From CAMDBL01 sp964498125 (GTDB lineage: Bacteria > Pseudomonadota > Alphaproteobacteria > Rhizobiales > Hyphomicrobiaceae), in contig CAZCGE010000058.1 of the NCBI GenBank assembly GCA_964498125.1, forward strand, positions 1 to 40,362: a DNA stretch of 40,362 nucleotides. Direction: 5' to 3'. The position numbers and the translations under genes were made by a program. The notes under the pieces are model-generated. The model was not told the origin of the DNA. It did not search any database and saw only the letters and a program-made list of their open reading frames with translations. Shown here in pieces: positions 9,417 through 17,301 of this stretch (its first letter is position 1; the number at the start of each line of letters is the position of its first letter).

Positions 9417-9474
9417 GTGGTGAGTCGTGAAGTGACCACGAGCGTGATCGCACCACTCACGACTCACGACTCAC
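9413..9474. repeat. GTGAGT-unit inverted repeat
   Basis: The left arm 9413-9430 (GTGAGTGGTGAGTCGTGA) pairs with 9457-9474 (TCACGACTCACGACTCAC) at 17 of 18 positions around a 26-nt loop. Each arm is built from tandem GTGAGT-like units. The stop codon of the DUF35 gene is in the left arm and the kinase start is 20 bp beyond the right arm. The transcript would form a strong hairpin. A related element sits at 19434-19544. Confidence 0.8.
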
Positions 9475-9494
9475 GTCTTGTTTGGAGCCTTCCC

Positions 9495-10757
9495 ATGCTT
9501 CTCGGATGCATCGCCGACGACCTGACCGGGGCGACCGACCTGGCGCTGATGCTAACGCGCGGGGGAATGCGCACCGTGCAGGTGATGGACGTGCCGGGCG
9601 CGCAAACCAAGCTCGATGGCTTCGATGCCGTCGTGGTCGCCCTGAAGACGCGCACCTGCCCGGTTGGCGAGGCGATCGAACTTTCGTTGGCGAGCGCCGA
9701 GGCCTTGCTCTCCCTCGGCGCGCGTCAGCTGCTGTTCAAGTATTGCTCGACCTTCGATTCCACCAATGCGGGCAATATCGGACCGGTGGCGGAAGCGCTG
9801 CTGCGCAAGGTTGGCGGCGGCCTGGCCATCGCCTGCCCGGCCTTTCCCTTGAACAAGCGCACGGTCTATCTCGGCAACTTGTACGCCGGCGACGTGCCGC
9901 TGGCGGAAAGCCCGATGAAGGACCATCCGCTGACGCCGATGCGCGATTCCAATCTTGTGCGTGTGCTGCAACGCCAAACCACGTTGAAGGTCGGACTGGT
10001 GCCGTTCAGCGTCGTCGATCAGGGCGCGGGCGCGGTTGGCGCGGCCTACGATGCAGCGCGTGCCGCCGGCGAGAGCTTCGTCGTCGTCGATGCCATTCTC
10101 GACCGGCACCTCGTCGCCATGGGCGAGGCCGCCGCCGAGCACAAGCTGATCACCGGCGGCTCCGGCGTGGCCATGGGGCTACCCGGCAATTTCATCCGCC
10201 AGGGCCTGATGAATGCCGCCGAGCCGGCGGCGCACATGACCGCGCCAAAGGGCCGGGCGGCGATCCTGGCCGGCAGCTGCTCGGTGGCGACGCGCGTTCA
10301 AGTCCAGGCCGCCATCGACGCCGGCATCCCGGCCTTCAAGCTCGATCCGGCTGATATTGCCAGCGGCTCGGTCGGCAACCAGGACGTTGCGCGCTGGGCA
10401 ATCCAGCAACCCGCCGGCCGGCCGGTGCTGATCTATTCCAGCGCCGACCCCGACGCCGTGCGCGCCGTGCAGGACAAGCTCGGCCGCCATGAAGCCGGCG
10501 CCCTGATCGAACGGGAACTGGCGGCCATTGCCAAGCAGCTCGTCGACGCAGGCTTCACGCGCATGATCATCGCCGGCGGCGAGACCTCTGGCGCCGTCGT
10601 CAATGGTCTTGCTATCCAGGCACTGGAAATCGGCCCGGAAATCGATCCCGGCGTTCCCTGGACCCGCGCCGTCGGCCGCGACCTGGTCGTGGCGCTGAAA
10701 AGCGGCAACTTCGGCGCGCCGAATTTCTTCCTCAAGGCGTGGGACAAGTTGGCGTGA
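9495..10757 (+). CDS. otnK: Four-carbon acid sugar kinase family (3-oxo-tetronate kinase-like)
   Basis: About 420 residues of the two-domain DUF1537 family (COG3395). The N-terminal domain carries CIADDLTGATDLALML and KYCSTFDSTNAGNIGP, close to OtnK. The C-terminal nucleotide-binding domain has AILAGSCSVATR and IIAGGETSGAV. OtnK phosphorylates 3-oxo-tetronate; related enzymes phosphorylate D-threonate or erythronate. No OtnC-like aldolase or OtnI-like isomerase is nearby, so the substrate is uncertain and the symbol provisional. The ATG at 9495 begins the conserved MLLGCIADD and follows TGGAG. The upstream in-frame ORF is repeat sequence and is excluded. Confidence 0.8.
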   Translation: MLLGCIADDLTGATDLALMLTRGGMRTVQVMDVPGAQTKLDGFDAVVVALKTRTCPVGEAIELSLASAEALLSLGARQLLFKYCSTFDSTNAGNIGPVAEALLRKVGGGLAIACPAFPLNKRTVYLGNLYAGDVPLAESPMKDHPLTPMRDSNLVRVLQRQTTLKVGLVPFSVVDQGAGAVGAAYDAARAAGESFVVVDAILDRHLVAMGEAAAEHKLITGGSGVAMGLPGNFIRQGLMNAAEPAAHMTAPKGRAAILAGSCSVATRVQVQAAIDAGIPAFKLDPADIASGSVGNQDVARWAIQQPAGRPVLIYSSADPDAVRAVQDKLGRHEAGALIERELAAIAKQLVDAGFTRMIIAGGETSGAVVNGLAIQALEIGPEIDPGVPWTRAVGRDLVVALKSGNFGAPNFFLKAWDKLA

Positions 10758-10817
10758 CGCCGACTTTCGCGTATGAGGCGGCAATCCCAAACAAGACTGA
10801 CCGAGAAAGGACGTGAC

Positions 10818-11867
10818 GTGCTGCGCTTATCCGCCATGGACCAGTCCACCGCCGTCGTCGGCAGAAGTCACACGGACTCGATCCAGGACACGATCGCCCT
10901 GGCGCAGCACTGCGAACACCTCGGCTATCACCGCTTCTGGGTGTCGGAGCACCACAATCACCCGACCATCGTCGGCACCGCGCCCGAGATCCTGATGGCG
11001 GCGATCGCGGCGCGCACCAGCAAGATCCGCGTCGGCAGCGCCGGCATCATGCTGCCGCACTATTCCGCGCTGAAGGTGGCCGAGCAGTTCCGCGTGCTCG
11101 ATGCCATCGCGCCAGGCCGCATTGATCTGGGCGTTGGCCGGGCGCCGGGCTCGGACGGGCGCACGGCGATGGCGCTCAACGCGGGAGCTGGCACCGGAGC
11201 CGACAACTTTCCCCGCCAGCTCAAGGATCTCACCGCCTGGGTGCGTGGCGCGGCGCTGGAGGAGGGCCACCCGTTCGGCGCCATTAAGGCACTGCCGGCG
11301 GGCGAGACCGCACCGGAACTCTGGGTGCTGGGGTCCTCCGACTACGGCGCACAGGTCGCGGCCCACTTCGGCCTGCCCTACTGCTACGCCTGGTTCATCA
11401 CCGATGGGCGCGGCGCGAGAGACGTTTTCGAACTCTATCGTCAGACCTATCAACCGAGCCCGCGCCATCCCAAGCCACAGGCCGCCGTCTGCATCTGGGC
11501 GATCACGGCGCCAACGGAGGACGAAGCCCAGCACCTGTTCTGGTCGCGCGCCCGCACCCGCCTGATGCGCGATCGCGGCGTCTGGCTGCCGGTCGAGACG
11601 CCGGAAGCGGCCGCGGCGCATGACTATTCGGAGATGGACCGGCGGCGGCTGGAGGACATCCGCCAGTCGTCGTTCGTCGGCGCCCCGGCGCAGGTGGCGG
11701 CAAAATTGAAGGCCGTCACCGACGAGTTGCAGGTGCAGGACCTAGCGATCCTGACCTGGGCCCACGACCCCGAGGCGCGGCGACAGTCCTATACACTGCT
11801 GGCCAAGGAATTCGGGCTGCCGGCCAGCGGCACCGATCCGGCCGCGGCTATTCCTTCACCGTCCTGA
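10818..11867 (+). CDS. LLM class flavin-dependent oxidoreductase
   Basis: About 349 residues of the bacterial luciferase superfamily, the subgroup annotated as MsnO8-like/LuxA-like. Recognisable blocks are LSAMDQSTAVVGR, HLGYHRFWVSEHHN, VGSAGIMLPHYSALKVAEQF and GRIDLGVGRAPG. The fold is a TIM barrel using FMNH2 or F420, here most likely FMN. The GTG at 10818 is selected because AAAGG lies 7 bp before it and the conserved region begins at once. The substrate is unknown. Its 3' end overlaps the convergent deacetylase gene by 20 bp. It follows the kinase by 60 bp and may be cotranscribed. Confidence 0.85.
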   Translation: MLRLSAMDQSTAVVGRSHTDSIQDTIALAQHCEHLGYHRFWVSEHHNHPTIVGTAPEILMAAIAARTSKIRVGSAGIMLPHYSALKVAEQFRVLDAIAPGRIDLGVGRAPGSDGRTAMALNAGAGTGADNFPRQLKDLTAWVRGAALEEGHPFGAIKALPAGETAPELWVLGSSDYGAQVAAHFGLPYCYAWFITDGRGARDVFELYRQTYQPSPRHPKPQAAVCIWAITAPTEDEAQHLFWSRARTRLMRDRGVWLPVETPEAAAAHDYSEMDRRRLEDIRQSSFVGAPAQVAAKLKAVTDELQVQDLAILTWAHDPEARRQSYTLLAKEFGLPASGTDPAAAIPSPS

Positions 11868-12714
11868 CGATGCTGGAGGTCGGCTTCTCGGCGCCCGACA
11901 CCGGCAAGCCCTTGACGTCCTTCTCGATGGCCTGATCGTACTCGGCCAGCGTCTTGACCTCGCCCTTGGCGCGCATGTGCACGATCTTGTAGCCGCCCTT
12001 TTTCAGGGCATCGAGCAAGGCGGAGGCTGATTTCGCCGTGCCGGGCTGGATGTCGTGCAGCAGCACGATGCCCTTGCCCTTCTTGTCCAGCTTGCCGATC
12101 ACGCTCTTCACTAGGGCTTCCGGATTCTGGAACTTGAAGTCGAAGCTGTCGATATCGGTGGAGAAGATCGCGATGTTGCGGCCGGCGAGATGGGCGGCCG
12201 AGTCCTTGGAGTCTTTCAAGAATGGATAGCGGAAGAACGGCGATATCGGAGCGCCGGCCGCACGGCGCACTGCGCTGATGCCGCGCTCGATCTCGTCCTT
12301 GGCCTGGTCGGCCGGCATCTTCGACAGATCCTTGTGCGACCAGGTATGCGTGCCGACCGTGTGGCCGGCCTTGACGACATCGCGCAGGATCTCGGGCAGG
12401 CCGAGCGCCATCTTGCCAATCGAGAAGAAGGTCGCCTTGGTGCAATGCGCCGCCAGCGCCAGCAGCACGGCGTGCGTGGTCCTGACCTGCGGGCCGTCGT
12501 CGAAGGTCAGCACCACTTCCTTGTCCGCCAGGAAATCGTGCGCCCGATAGTGCTCCATGCCGAAACCGGGACCGCCGATCGTATCGATCTCGACCGTGCG
12601 GCTGACGCCCAGCGCGTTGATGTTGCCGGGGCAGCTCTGCCCTTGCGCGGCGGCACTGGTGATGGCGAACGCGGAGACGACCGCGGCGATAATCCAACGC
12701 GCTGACAGCTTCAT
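11848..12714 (-). CDS. Secreted polysaccharide deacetylase (NodB domain)
   Basis: 288 residues. A signal peptide, MKLSARWIIAAVVSAFAITS with cleavage likely after AAA, precedes a carbohydrate-esterase-4 domain. Motif 1 is LTFDDGP (catalytic base and metal Asp), motif 2 is THTWSH (metal-binding His-x3-His), motif 3 is RYPF and motif 5 is LLHDIQPG. All needed residues are present, so it should be an active metal-dependent deacetylase of N-acetylated glycans such as peptidoglycan or chitin-type oligomers in the periplasm. GGGAGGT stands before the ATG. The transcript is probably monocistronic. Confidence 0.87.
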   Translation of the reverse strand: MKLSARWIIAAVVSAFAITSAAAQGQSCPGNINALGVSRTVEIDTIGGPGFGMEHYRAHDFLADKEVVLTFDDGPQVRTTHAVLLALAAHCTKATFFSIGKMALGLPEILRDVVKAGHTVGTHTWSHKDLSKMPADQAKDEIERGISAVRRAAGAPISPFFRYPFLKDSKDSAAHLAGRNIAIFSTDIDSFDFKFQNPEALVKSVIGKLDKKGKGIVLLHDIQPGTAKSASALLDALKKGGYKIVHMRAKGEVKTLAEYDQAIEKDVKGLPVSGAEKPTSSIVRTVKE

Positions 12715-12872
12715 GCTGACCTCCCTGGCAATAGATGGTGACCGACTGGCCCGATTCTGTGCCTCAGACTAGCCCTATCCGACGGCTTTTGAGACAGAAA
12801 TGAAGGGAAATAGAGGCGCCATCCCGTCCCGCGTTGCCCCAGTGCCTCAATGGAGTGCCTCAATGTGGCGAC

Positions 12873-14069
12873 TCAGCGGACAGGTCCGGCGACCCAGGCC
12901 GCCAGCACGCGGCGCTCCTCATCCGACAGGTCGGTGACATTAGACGGCGGCATCGCGCTCGACCACACGGCGTTGACGGCGATCGCGCGGACGTGCGCCT
13001 TGATTCGCTCCGGCGTATCGAGCATCACGCCCTTCGGCGCGATCCTGATGCCATCCCAGACCGGCTCGCTCGCATGGCACATGCCGCAGCGGCTGATGAC
13101 GATCTCCTCCACCGCCGCGAAACGGATCGTTGCCCCTCCCACGGGTTCGGCGCGCTTGCCTTGCGCCGGACCAAGCGTCGACAGCCAGACGATCAGCACG
13201 GCGCACATCGCCGCCACGCCCCACGTCCACCATGGGCTTGGCAGGCCCTTGTGCCGCACGTTGTAGAAATGCCGGATCACCGCGCCCATGATGATGACGA
13301 ACGCCAGGATCGCCCAGCTGTAGCGGGTCGCATAGGCCAGCGGGTAATGGTTCGAGATCATCACGAAGATGACCGGCAGCGTCAGATAGTTGTTGTGCGT
13401 CGAGCGCTGCTTGCCGCGCTGGCCGTGGATGGCATCGGGTGTGCGGCCGGCCACCAGGTCGGCGATCACCTTGCGCTGGCCTGGAATGATCACCATCAGC
13501 ACGTTGGCGGCCATGATGGTGCCGATCAGCGCGCCGATCTGCATATAGGCGCCGCGGGCGGAGAACACCTGCGCGAAGCCCCAGGCGCAAGCGACGAGAA
13601 AAACGAAGCCGATCGCCGACAGGATGGCTTCATTGTCACCGAGGGCTGAACGGCACAGCCCGTCATAGACGATCCAGCCGAGCACCAGCGCAAAGACGCT
13701 GAGGCCGATCGCGGCCCCCGGCGACAGCGCCAGCACGCGCGCATCGATCAGTGTCAGGCTGGTGCTGAAGTAATAGACCACGACCATCAGCGCCAGGCCC
13801 GAGAACCAGGTGGCGTAGGCCTCCCACTTGAACCAGGTCAGCTCCTCGGGCAGGCGCGCCGGCGCCACCAGGTACTTCACCATGTGATAGAAGCCGCCGC
13901 CGTGCACCTGCCAGGCTTCGCCATGCGCGCGCTCGGGCAGCCCCGGCTTCCGCTGCAGGGAGTAGTCCAGGTGCATGAAATAGAACGAGCTGCCGATCCA
14001 GGCGACGCCGGCGATGACGTGCAGCCAGCGCAGAAACGCCTCGCCCCAGATGATGAGAATGTCGAGCAT
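12873..14069 (-). CDS. puuD: Urate hydroxylase PuuD with cytochrome c domain
   Basis: 398 residues. The N-terminal 300 form the PuuD membrane domain with about eight to nine helices: WGEAFLRWLHVIAGVAWIGS at the start, then STHNNYLTLPVIFVMIS. The C-terminal part carries a c-type heme site, Cys328-x2-Cys331-His332 (CGMCH), and a likely Met ligand in AMPPSN. PuuD oxidises urate to 5-hydroxyisourate in the inner membrane and passes electrons to the respiratory chain. Other purine-degradation genes such as those for hydroxyisourate hydrolase or xanthine dehydrogenase are not adjacent here. GGGGGA precedes the ATG. Family match is strong. Confidence 0.92.
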   Translation of the reverse strand: MLDILIIWGEAFLRWLHVIAGVAWIGSSFYFMHLDYSLQRKPGLPERAHGEAWQVHGGGFYHMVKYLVAPARLPEELTWFKWEAYATWFSGLALMVVVYYFSTSLTLIDARVLALSPGAAIGLSVFALVLGWIVYDGLCRSALGDNEAILSAIGFVFLVACAWGFAQVFSARGAYMQIGALIGTIMAANVLMVIIPGQRKVIADLVAGRTPDAIHGQRGKQRSTHNNYLTLPVIFVMISNHYPLAYATRYSWAILAFVIIMGAVIRHFYNVRHKGLPSPWWTWGVAAMCAVLIVWLSTLGPAQGKRAEPVGGATIRFAAVEEIVISRCGMCHASEPVWDGIRIAPKGVMLDTPERIKAHVRAIAVNAVWSSAMPPSNVTDLSDEERRVLAAWVAGPVR

Positions 14070-14370
14070 GGGTCCCCCGGTACGTTGCGCGGCGTATGTA
14101 GCATCGTCCCGCTAGCCAACGTAAGATCCCCTGCACCGACGTCGTTGAGCCAGGCGTGCATGGCCCGATATGTCCTGCTCGCATCGACAGAGACGCGGGA
14201 CGCAAGTACGACACGACTCGCGCGGCCCAAGTCCGACCGCACCTCCTTTCCTGCCAAAATAAACCTGCAACCTGATTTTTCAATATATTAGTTAAGGCAA
14301 TAGCCTTATAATATGTGTTATATATATGGCTTCAACCTGATTTAACTGCGAAAATACGGGCAGTGACCTT
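14070..14370. promoter_or_regulatory. AT-rich promoter region of the mobile mystery pair
   Basis: The half next to the mobile mystery gene is far more AT-rich than its surroundings. CAACCTGATTT occurs twice, at 14268-14278 and 14333-14343, 65 bp apart. Between them is a small hairpin, AAGGC-aata-GCCTT (14294-14307), and a TATAAT box at 14307-14312. The direct repeats could be operator half-sites for the HTH protein encoded just downstream. The puuD promoter is presumably at the other end. No gene is seen here. Confidence 0.45.
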
Positions 14371-14835
14371 ATGAAAAACACTCTGCGCCAACGCGCAAGG
14401 CAGCGACTGGATGAGCGCCTTGGCCGCCTCAAGCCGGAGAACAGGCTGACGCCGCCCCCCAAGGGCTGGATGCGCGCCATCCGCGATGCCCTCGGCATGA
14501 CCGGGCCGCAGTTTGCCGCCCGGCTGAAAATAACGCCCCAGAGCGTGGCCGATATCGAGAAGTCCGAAGCAACCGGATCGATCCAGCTCAAGACTCTGAG
14601 CCGCGCCGCCGAAGCGCTCGACTGCACCCTCGTCTACGCCCTCGTCCCGAAGACATCGCTCGAAGGCGCCGTGCAAACGCGCGCCAGACGTATCGCGATG
14701 CGGGACTTGCAACGCGTCGCGCACACGATGAAGCTGGAGAACCAGGGCGTCGGCGACGCCGACCTTGAAGCCCGCATCGAGGCCTACGTCCGCGACATGA
14801 TCAAAGACCGCGACCTGTGGGCCACCCGTGACTGA
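14371..14835 (+). CDS. Mobile mystery protein A (HTH regulator)
   Basis: 154 residues matching the mobile mystery protein A family (TIGR02612). An N-terminal RQRARQRLDERLGRLK helix is followed by a PPPKGWMRAIRDALGM segment. An XRE-type helix-turn-helix comes next: MTGPQFAARLKITPQSVADIEKSE, then LKTLSRAAEALDCTLVYALVP. The C-terminal half is helical. Family members occur beside the Fic-domain mobile mystery protein B and behave like an antitoxin and autoregulator. The gene overlaps the next by 8 bp, and the AT-rich upstream region is unlike neighbouring DNA, both consistent with transfer. The regulatory role is inferred. Confidence 0.88.
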   Translation: MKNTLRQRARQRLDERLGRLKPENRLTPPPKGWMRAIRDALGMTGPQFAARLKITPQSVADIEKSEATGSIQLKTLSRAAEALDCTLVYALVPKTSLEGAVQTRARRIAMRDLQRVAHTMKLENQGVGDADLEARIEAYVRDMIKDRDLWATRD

Positions 14836-15421
14836 TCTCTTCCAGGAACCCGATGATGCAACCCCTCTGGAACCGGAAGAGCGGCTCGGGCTCAAGCAGA
14901 GTTGGATCACACATCGCAGCGACCTCAACGAGGCCGAGCAGGAGAACATCGTCAAAGGCGCCGCCTGGGCGCATGCGCGCCGACAACGGAGCAAAGAGCT
15001 GCTCAACCCGGACTTTGCCAGGTCGCTGCACAAGCGGATGTTCGGCGATGTCTGGCGCTGGGCCGGCGCTTACCGCCTGAAGGAGCGCAACATCGGCATC
15101 GAAGCCCACCGCATCGCCAACGACACGGGAATGATGTTCGACGACGTTCGCTACTGGGTCGAGAACAAAACGTTTCCGCCTGACGAAATTGCCGTGCGGC
15201 TGCATCACCGTCTCGTCGCTATCCATCCGTTCCCCAACGGCAATGGACGGCACGCGCGTCTGATGGCCGATCTGCTGATCGAGCGCCTCGGCGGGAAATC
15301 ATTCAGCTGGGGCGGTGGCGGTCTCGGCGATGTTGGGCAACTTCGAGCCAGATACATCGCCGCGCTCAGAGCGGCCGACAATCACGACATGGCTCCGCTG
15401 ATTGCATTTGCCAGGTCCTGA
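14828..15421 (+). CDS. Mobile mystery protein B (Fic domain)
   Basis: 197 residues, mobile mystery protein B family (TIGR02613). The Fic core motif HPFPNGNGR is at residues 133-141 and is canonical, so AMP-transfer or related nucleotidyl/phosphoryl-transfer activity is expected. An upstream block, FGDVWRWAGAYRLKERNIGI, positions the flap. No clear inhibitory S/T-x3-E-G/N helix is visible within this protein, so control may come from protein A. The 8-bp overlap with protein A gives translational coupling. The likely role is toxin-like modification of a host protein; the target is unknown. Confidence 0.9.
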   Translation: MTDLFQEPDDATPLEPEERLGLKQSWITHRSDLNEAEQENIVKGAAWAHARRQRSKELLNPDFARSLHKRMFGDVWRWAGAYRLKERNIGIEAHRIANDTGMMFDDVRYWVENKTFPPDEIAVRLHHRLVAIHPFPNGNGRHARLMADLLIERLGGKSFSWGGGGLGDVGQLRARYIAALRAADNHDMAPLIAFARS

Positions 15422-15531
15422 CGCGCGTCACGTACGGTCACACCCGCCGATGCCATCGTCCGGCAATCGCCCCGCTTGGTGCCAAGCGACAAGCGCGCTA
15501 CCCTCACCACCGATCATTCCAGGAGGCACAC

Positions 15532-16593
15532 ATGGGCAAGAGAATCGTCATCGTCGGAACCGGCGCGGTCGGCGGCTATGCCGGCGGGCATATGGTCAAG
15601 GCCGGCGAGGACGTGACGTTCGTCGACGCCTGGCCGGAGCACGTCGAGCACATGAGAAAGCATGGGCTCACCGTGACGCACGCCATGGACGAGCCGCCGT
15701 TCACCGTGCCGGTGCGCGCGCTGCACATCACCGACCTGCAGCACTTTTCCAAGGAGGCGCCGATCGACATCGCCTTCGTCTGCGTCAAATCCTATGACAC
15801 GGCCTGGGCGACGATGATGATCTCGCAATACCTGGCGCCTGACGGCTTCGTCGTCTCGCTGCAGAACTGCATGAACGAGGCGACGGTGGCCGGCGTCGTC
15901 GGCTGGGGCAAGACGCTCGGCTGCATCGCCAGCTCGATCATGGTCAACCTGCCCGAACCCGGCCTCGTGCATCGCGGCGCCGGCAAGGGCGGCGAGAGAC
16001 ACACCGTGTTCCGCGTCGGCGAGGTGCACGGCCGCAAGACCGAGCGCGCCGAAGACATCCGCCGCCTCGTCGCCCACGCCGACAGCGCCCTGGTCACCAC
16101 CAACCTGTGGGGCGAGCGCTGGTCGAAGCTCGTGACGAATGTGATGGGCAACGGCATGTCGGCCTGCACGGGACTGCCCGGCCGCAGCATCGTCGAGACG
16201 CCGGCCTTGCGCCACTTCACCAACCGGCTCGGCAGCGAGGCGATCCGCGTCGGCCAGGCGCTCGGCTACGACATCGAGGACGTGATGCACGTGCCGCTGG
16301 AAACTTTGGCGAAGGCCGGCGAGGGCGACGCGGCGTCGATTGCCGCCACCGATGAAATCCGGTTGCGCGATTCCAAGCGCACCTCGCCGGCGCAGCGCCC
16401 ATCGATGGGCCAGGACATGCAGAAGGGCCGGCGCACCGAGATCGAGTTCTTGAACGGCTACATCGTCCGCGAGGGCGCCAAATTCGGTCTGCCCTGCCGC
16501 GCCAACGCGGCGCTCACCGACATCGTCAAGCGCGTCGAGACCGGCGAGCTGGCGCCCGATCCGGCGCATATCCTGCAGTTGAGGTTGAATTGA
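15532..16593 (+). CDS. Ketopantoate reductase family oxidoreductase
   Basis: 353 residues. The N-terminal Rossmann fold starts IVIVGTGAVGGYAGGHMVKAG, giving an NADPH-type GxGxxG. The all-helical C-terminal domain has the catalytic Lys in WSKLVTNVMGNG and the substrate block RPSMGQDMQKGRRTEIEFLN. This is the ApbA/PanE family. It is longer than the roughly 300-residue E. coli PanE, and many such paralogues reduce other 2-oxo acids, so no gene symbol is given. A perfect AGGAGG lies 5 bp before the ATG. It is flanked by mobile modules but has host-like codon use. Confidence 0.82.
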   Translation: MGKRIVIVGTGAVGGYAGGHMVKAGEDVTFVDAWPEHVEHMRKHGLTVTHAMDEPPFTVPVRALHITDLQHFSKEAPIDIAFVCVKSYDTAWATMMISQYLAPDGFVVSLQNCMNEATVAGVVGWGKTLGCIASSIMVNLPEPGLVHRGAGKGGERHTVFRVGEVHGRKTERAEDIRRLVAHADSALVTTNLWGERWSKLVTNVMGNGMSACTGLPGRSIVETPALRHFTNRLGSEAIRVGQALGYDIEDVMHVPLETLAKAGEGDAASIAATDEIRLRDSKRTSPAQRPSMGQDMQKGRRTEIEFLNGYIVREGAKFGLPCRANAALTDIVKRVETGELAPDPAHILQLRLN

Positions 16594-16638
16594 CGCGTGC
16601 TGGCAGCACGACGCTTCAATTTCTGGTATCCTCGATTT

Positions 16639-16875
16639 ATGACTGACAAGGCCAACATTCTCATCGAGCAAGCTCGCGCGCTCTCCCCGGAGGAGCGCAT
16701 CGAGATCGCGGAAGCATTGATGGCCAGCGTCGTGGATGAACCGGACGCGAAGATCGAAAAGGCCTGGGACGCGGAGATCGAGGCGCGGGTGACAGCCTTG
16801 GACCGCGGCGAGGTCGAGCTTCACGACGCGGACGCCGTCTTTGCGGAGCTGCGGCAGCGCCTCGCCAAACCATGA
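16639..16875 (+). CDS. Addiction module antitoxin (TIGR02574 type)
   Basis: 78 residues. LSPEERIEIAEALMASV, then KIEKAWDAEIEARVTALDRG, ending FAELRQRLAKP, is the pattern of the TIGR02574 addiction-module family. These small helical proteins neutralise the RelE/ParE-type toxin encoded next to them. The ATG at 16639 was chosen because the preceding in-frame codons (from 16597) read as non-coding. The gene shares ATGA with the toxin gene, so translation is coupled. Confidence 0.85.
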   Translation: MTDKANILIEQARALSPEERIEIAEALMASVVDEPDAKIEKAWDAEIEARVTALDRGEVELHDADAVFAELRQRLAKP

Positions 16876-17174
16876 GACTTCGCTTCATGCTGGCGGCCCG
16901 CGCGGAGCTGTTCGAGGCTGCGGATTTCTATTCCAGGCGCAAGCAAGGCTTGGGCGACGAGTTCCTGGACGAGGCGATGCGCGTAGCGCAATTCATCAAG
17001 CAGTATCCGATGACTTCAATGCCCAGGCGCCACGGTGTGCGAAAGCGGGGATTGGACCGGTTCCCCTACGGCATCGTCTACCTCGTCCGCGACAATGAGA
17101 TCGTCATCGTCGCTGTTGCCCACTGGAAGCGGCGACCGGCATATTGGCGCAGGCGCCTGCCTGGTGCTCGTTGA
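16872..17174 (+). CDS. RelE/ParE family toxin
   Basis: 100 residues. The core MRLRFMLAARAELFEAADFY resembles ParE/RelE folds, with GLGDEFLDEA in the helical part and RFPYGIVYLVRDNEIVIVAVAHWKRRPAYW forming the C-terminal strands with the usual basic residues. The stand-alone HWKRRP end is typical of the ParE-like plasmid stabilisation group. It may inhibit gyrase or cleave mRNA; sequence does not decide. The 4-bp overlap with the antitoxin gene identifies the pair. Confidence 0.87.
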   Translation: MRLRFMLAARAELFEAADFYSRRKQGLGDEFLDEAMRVAQFIKQYPMTSMPRRHGVRKRGLDRFPYGIVYLVRDNEIVIVAVAHWKRRPAYWRRRLPGAR

Positions 17175-17301
17175 TTTCCAAGCCAGACGGCTCGGCGCCG
17201 CCCACGTCCGCTGACGGACGGTTGCTAATGGTGGCGAGACTGGGCACGGGGAGTTTAGATAACTCAATAGGCATGGCGCCGCTGTCGGCCAGCCGCCCCC
17301 C

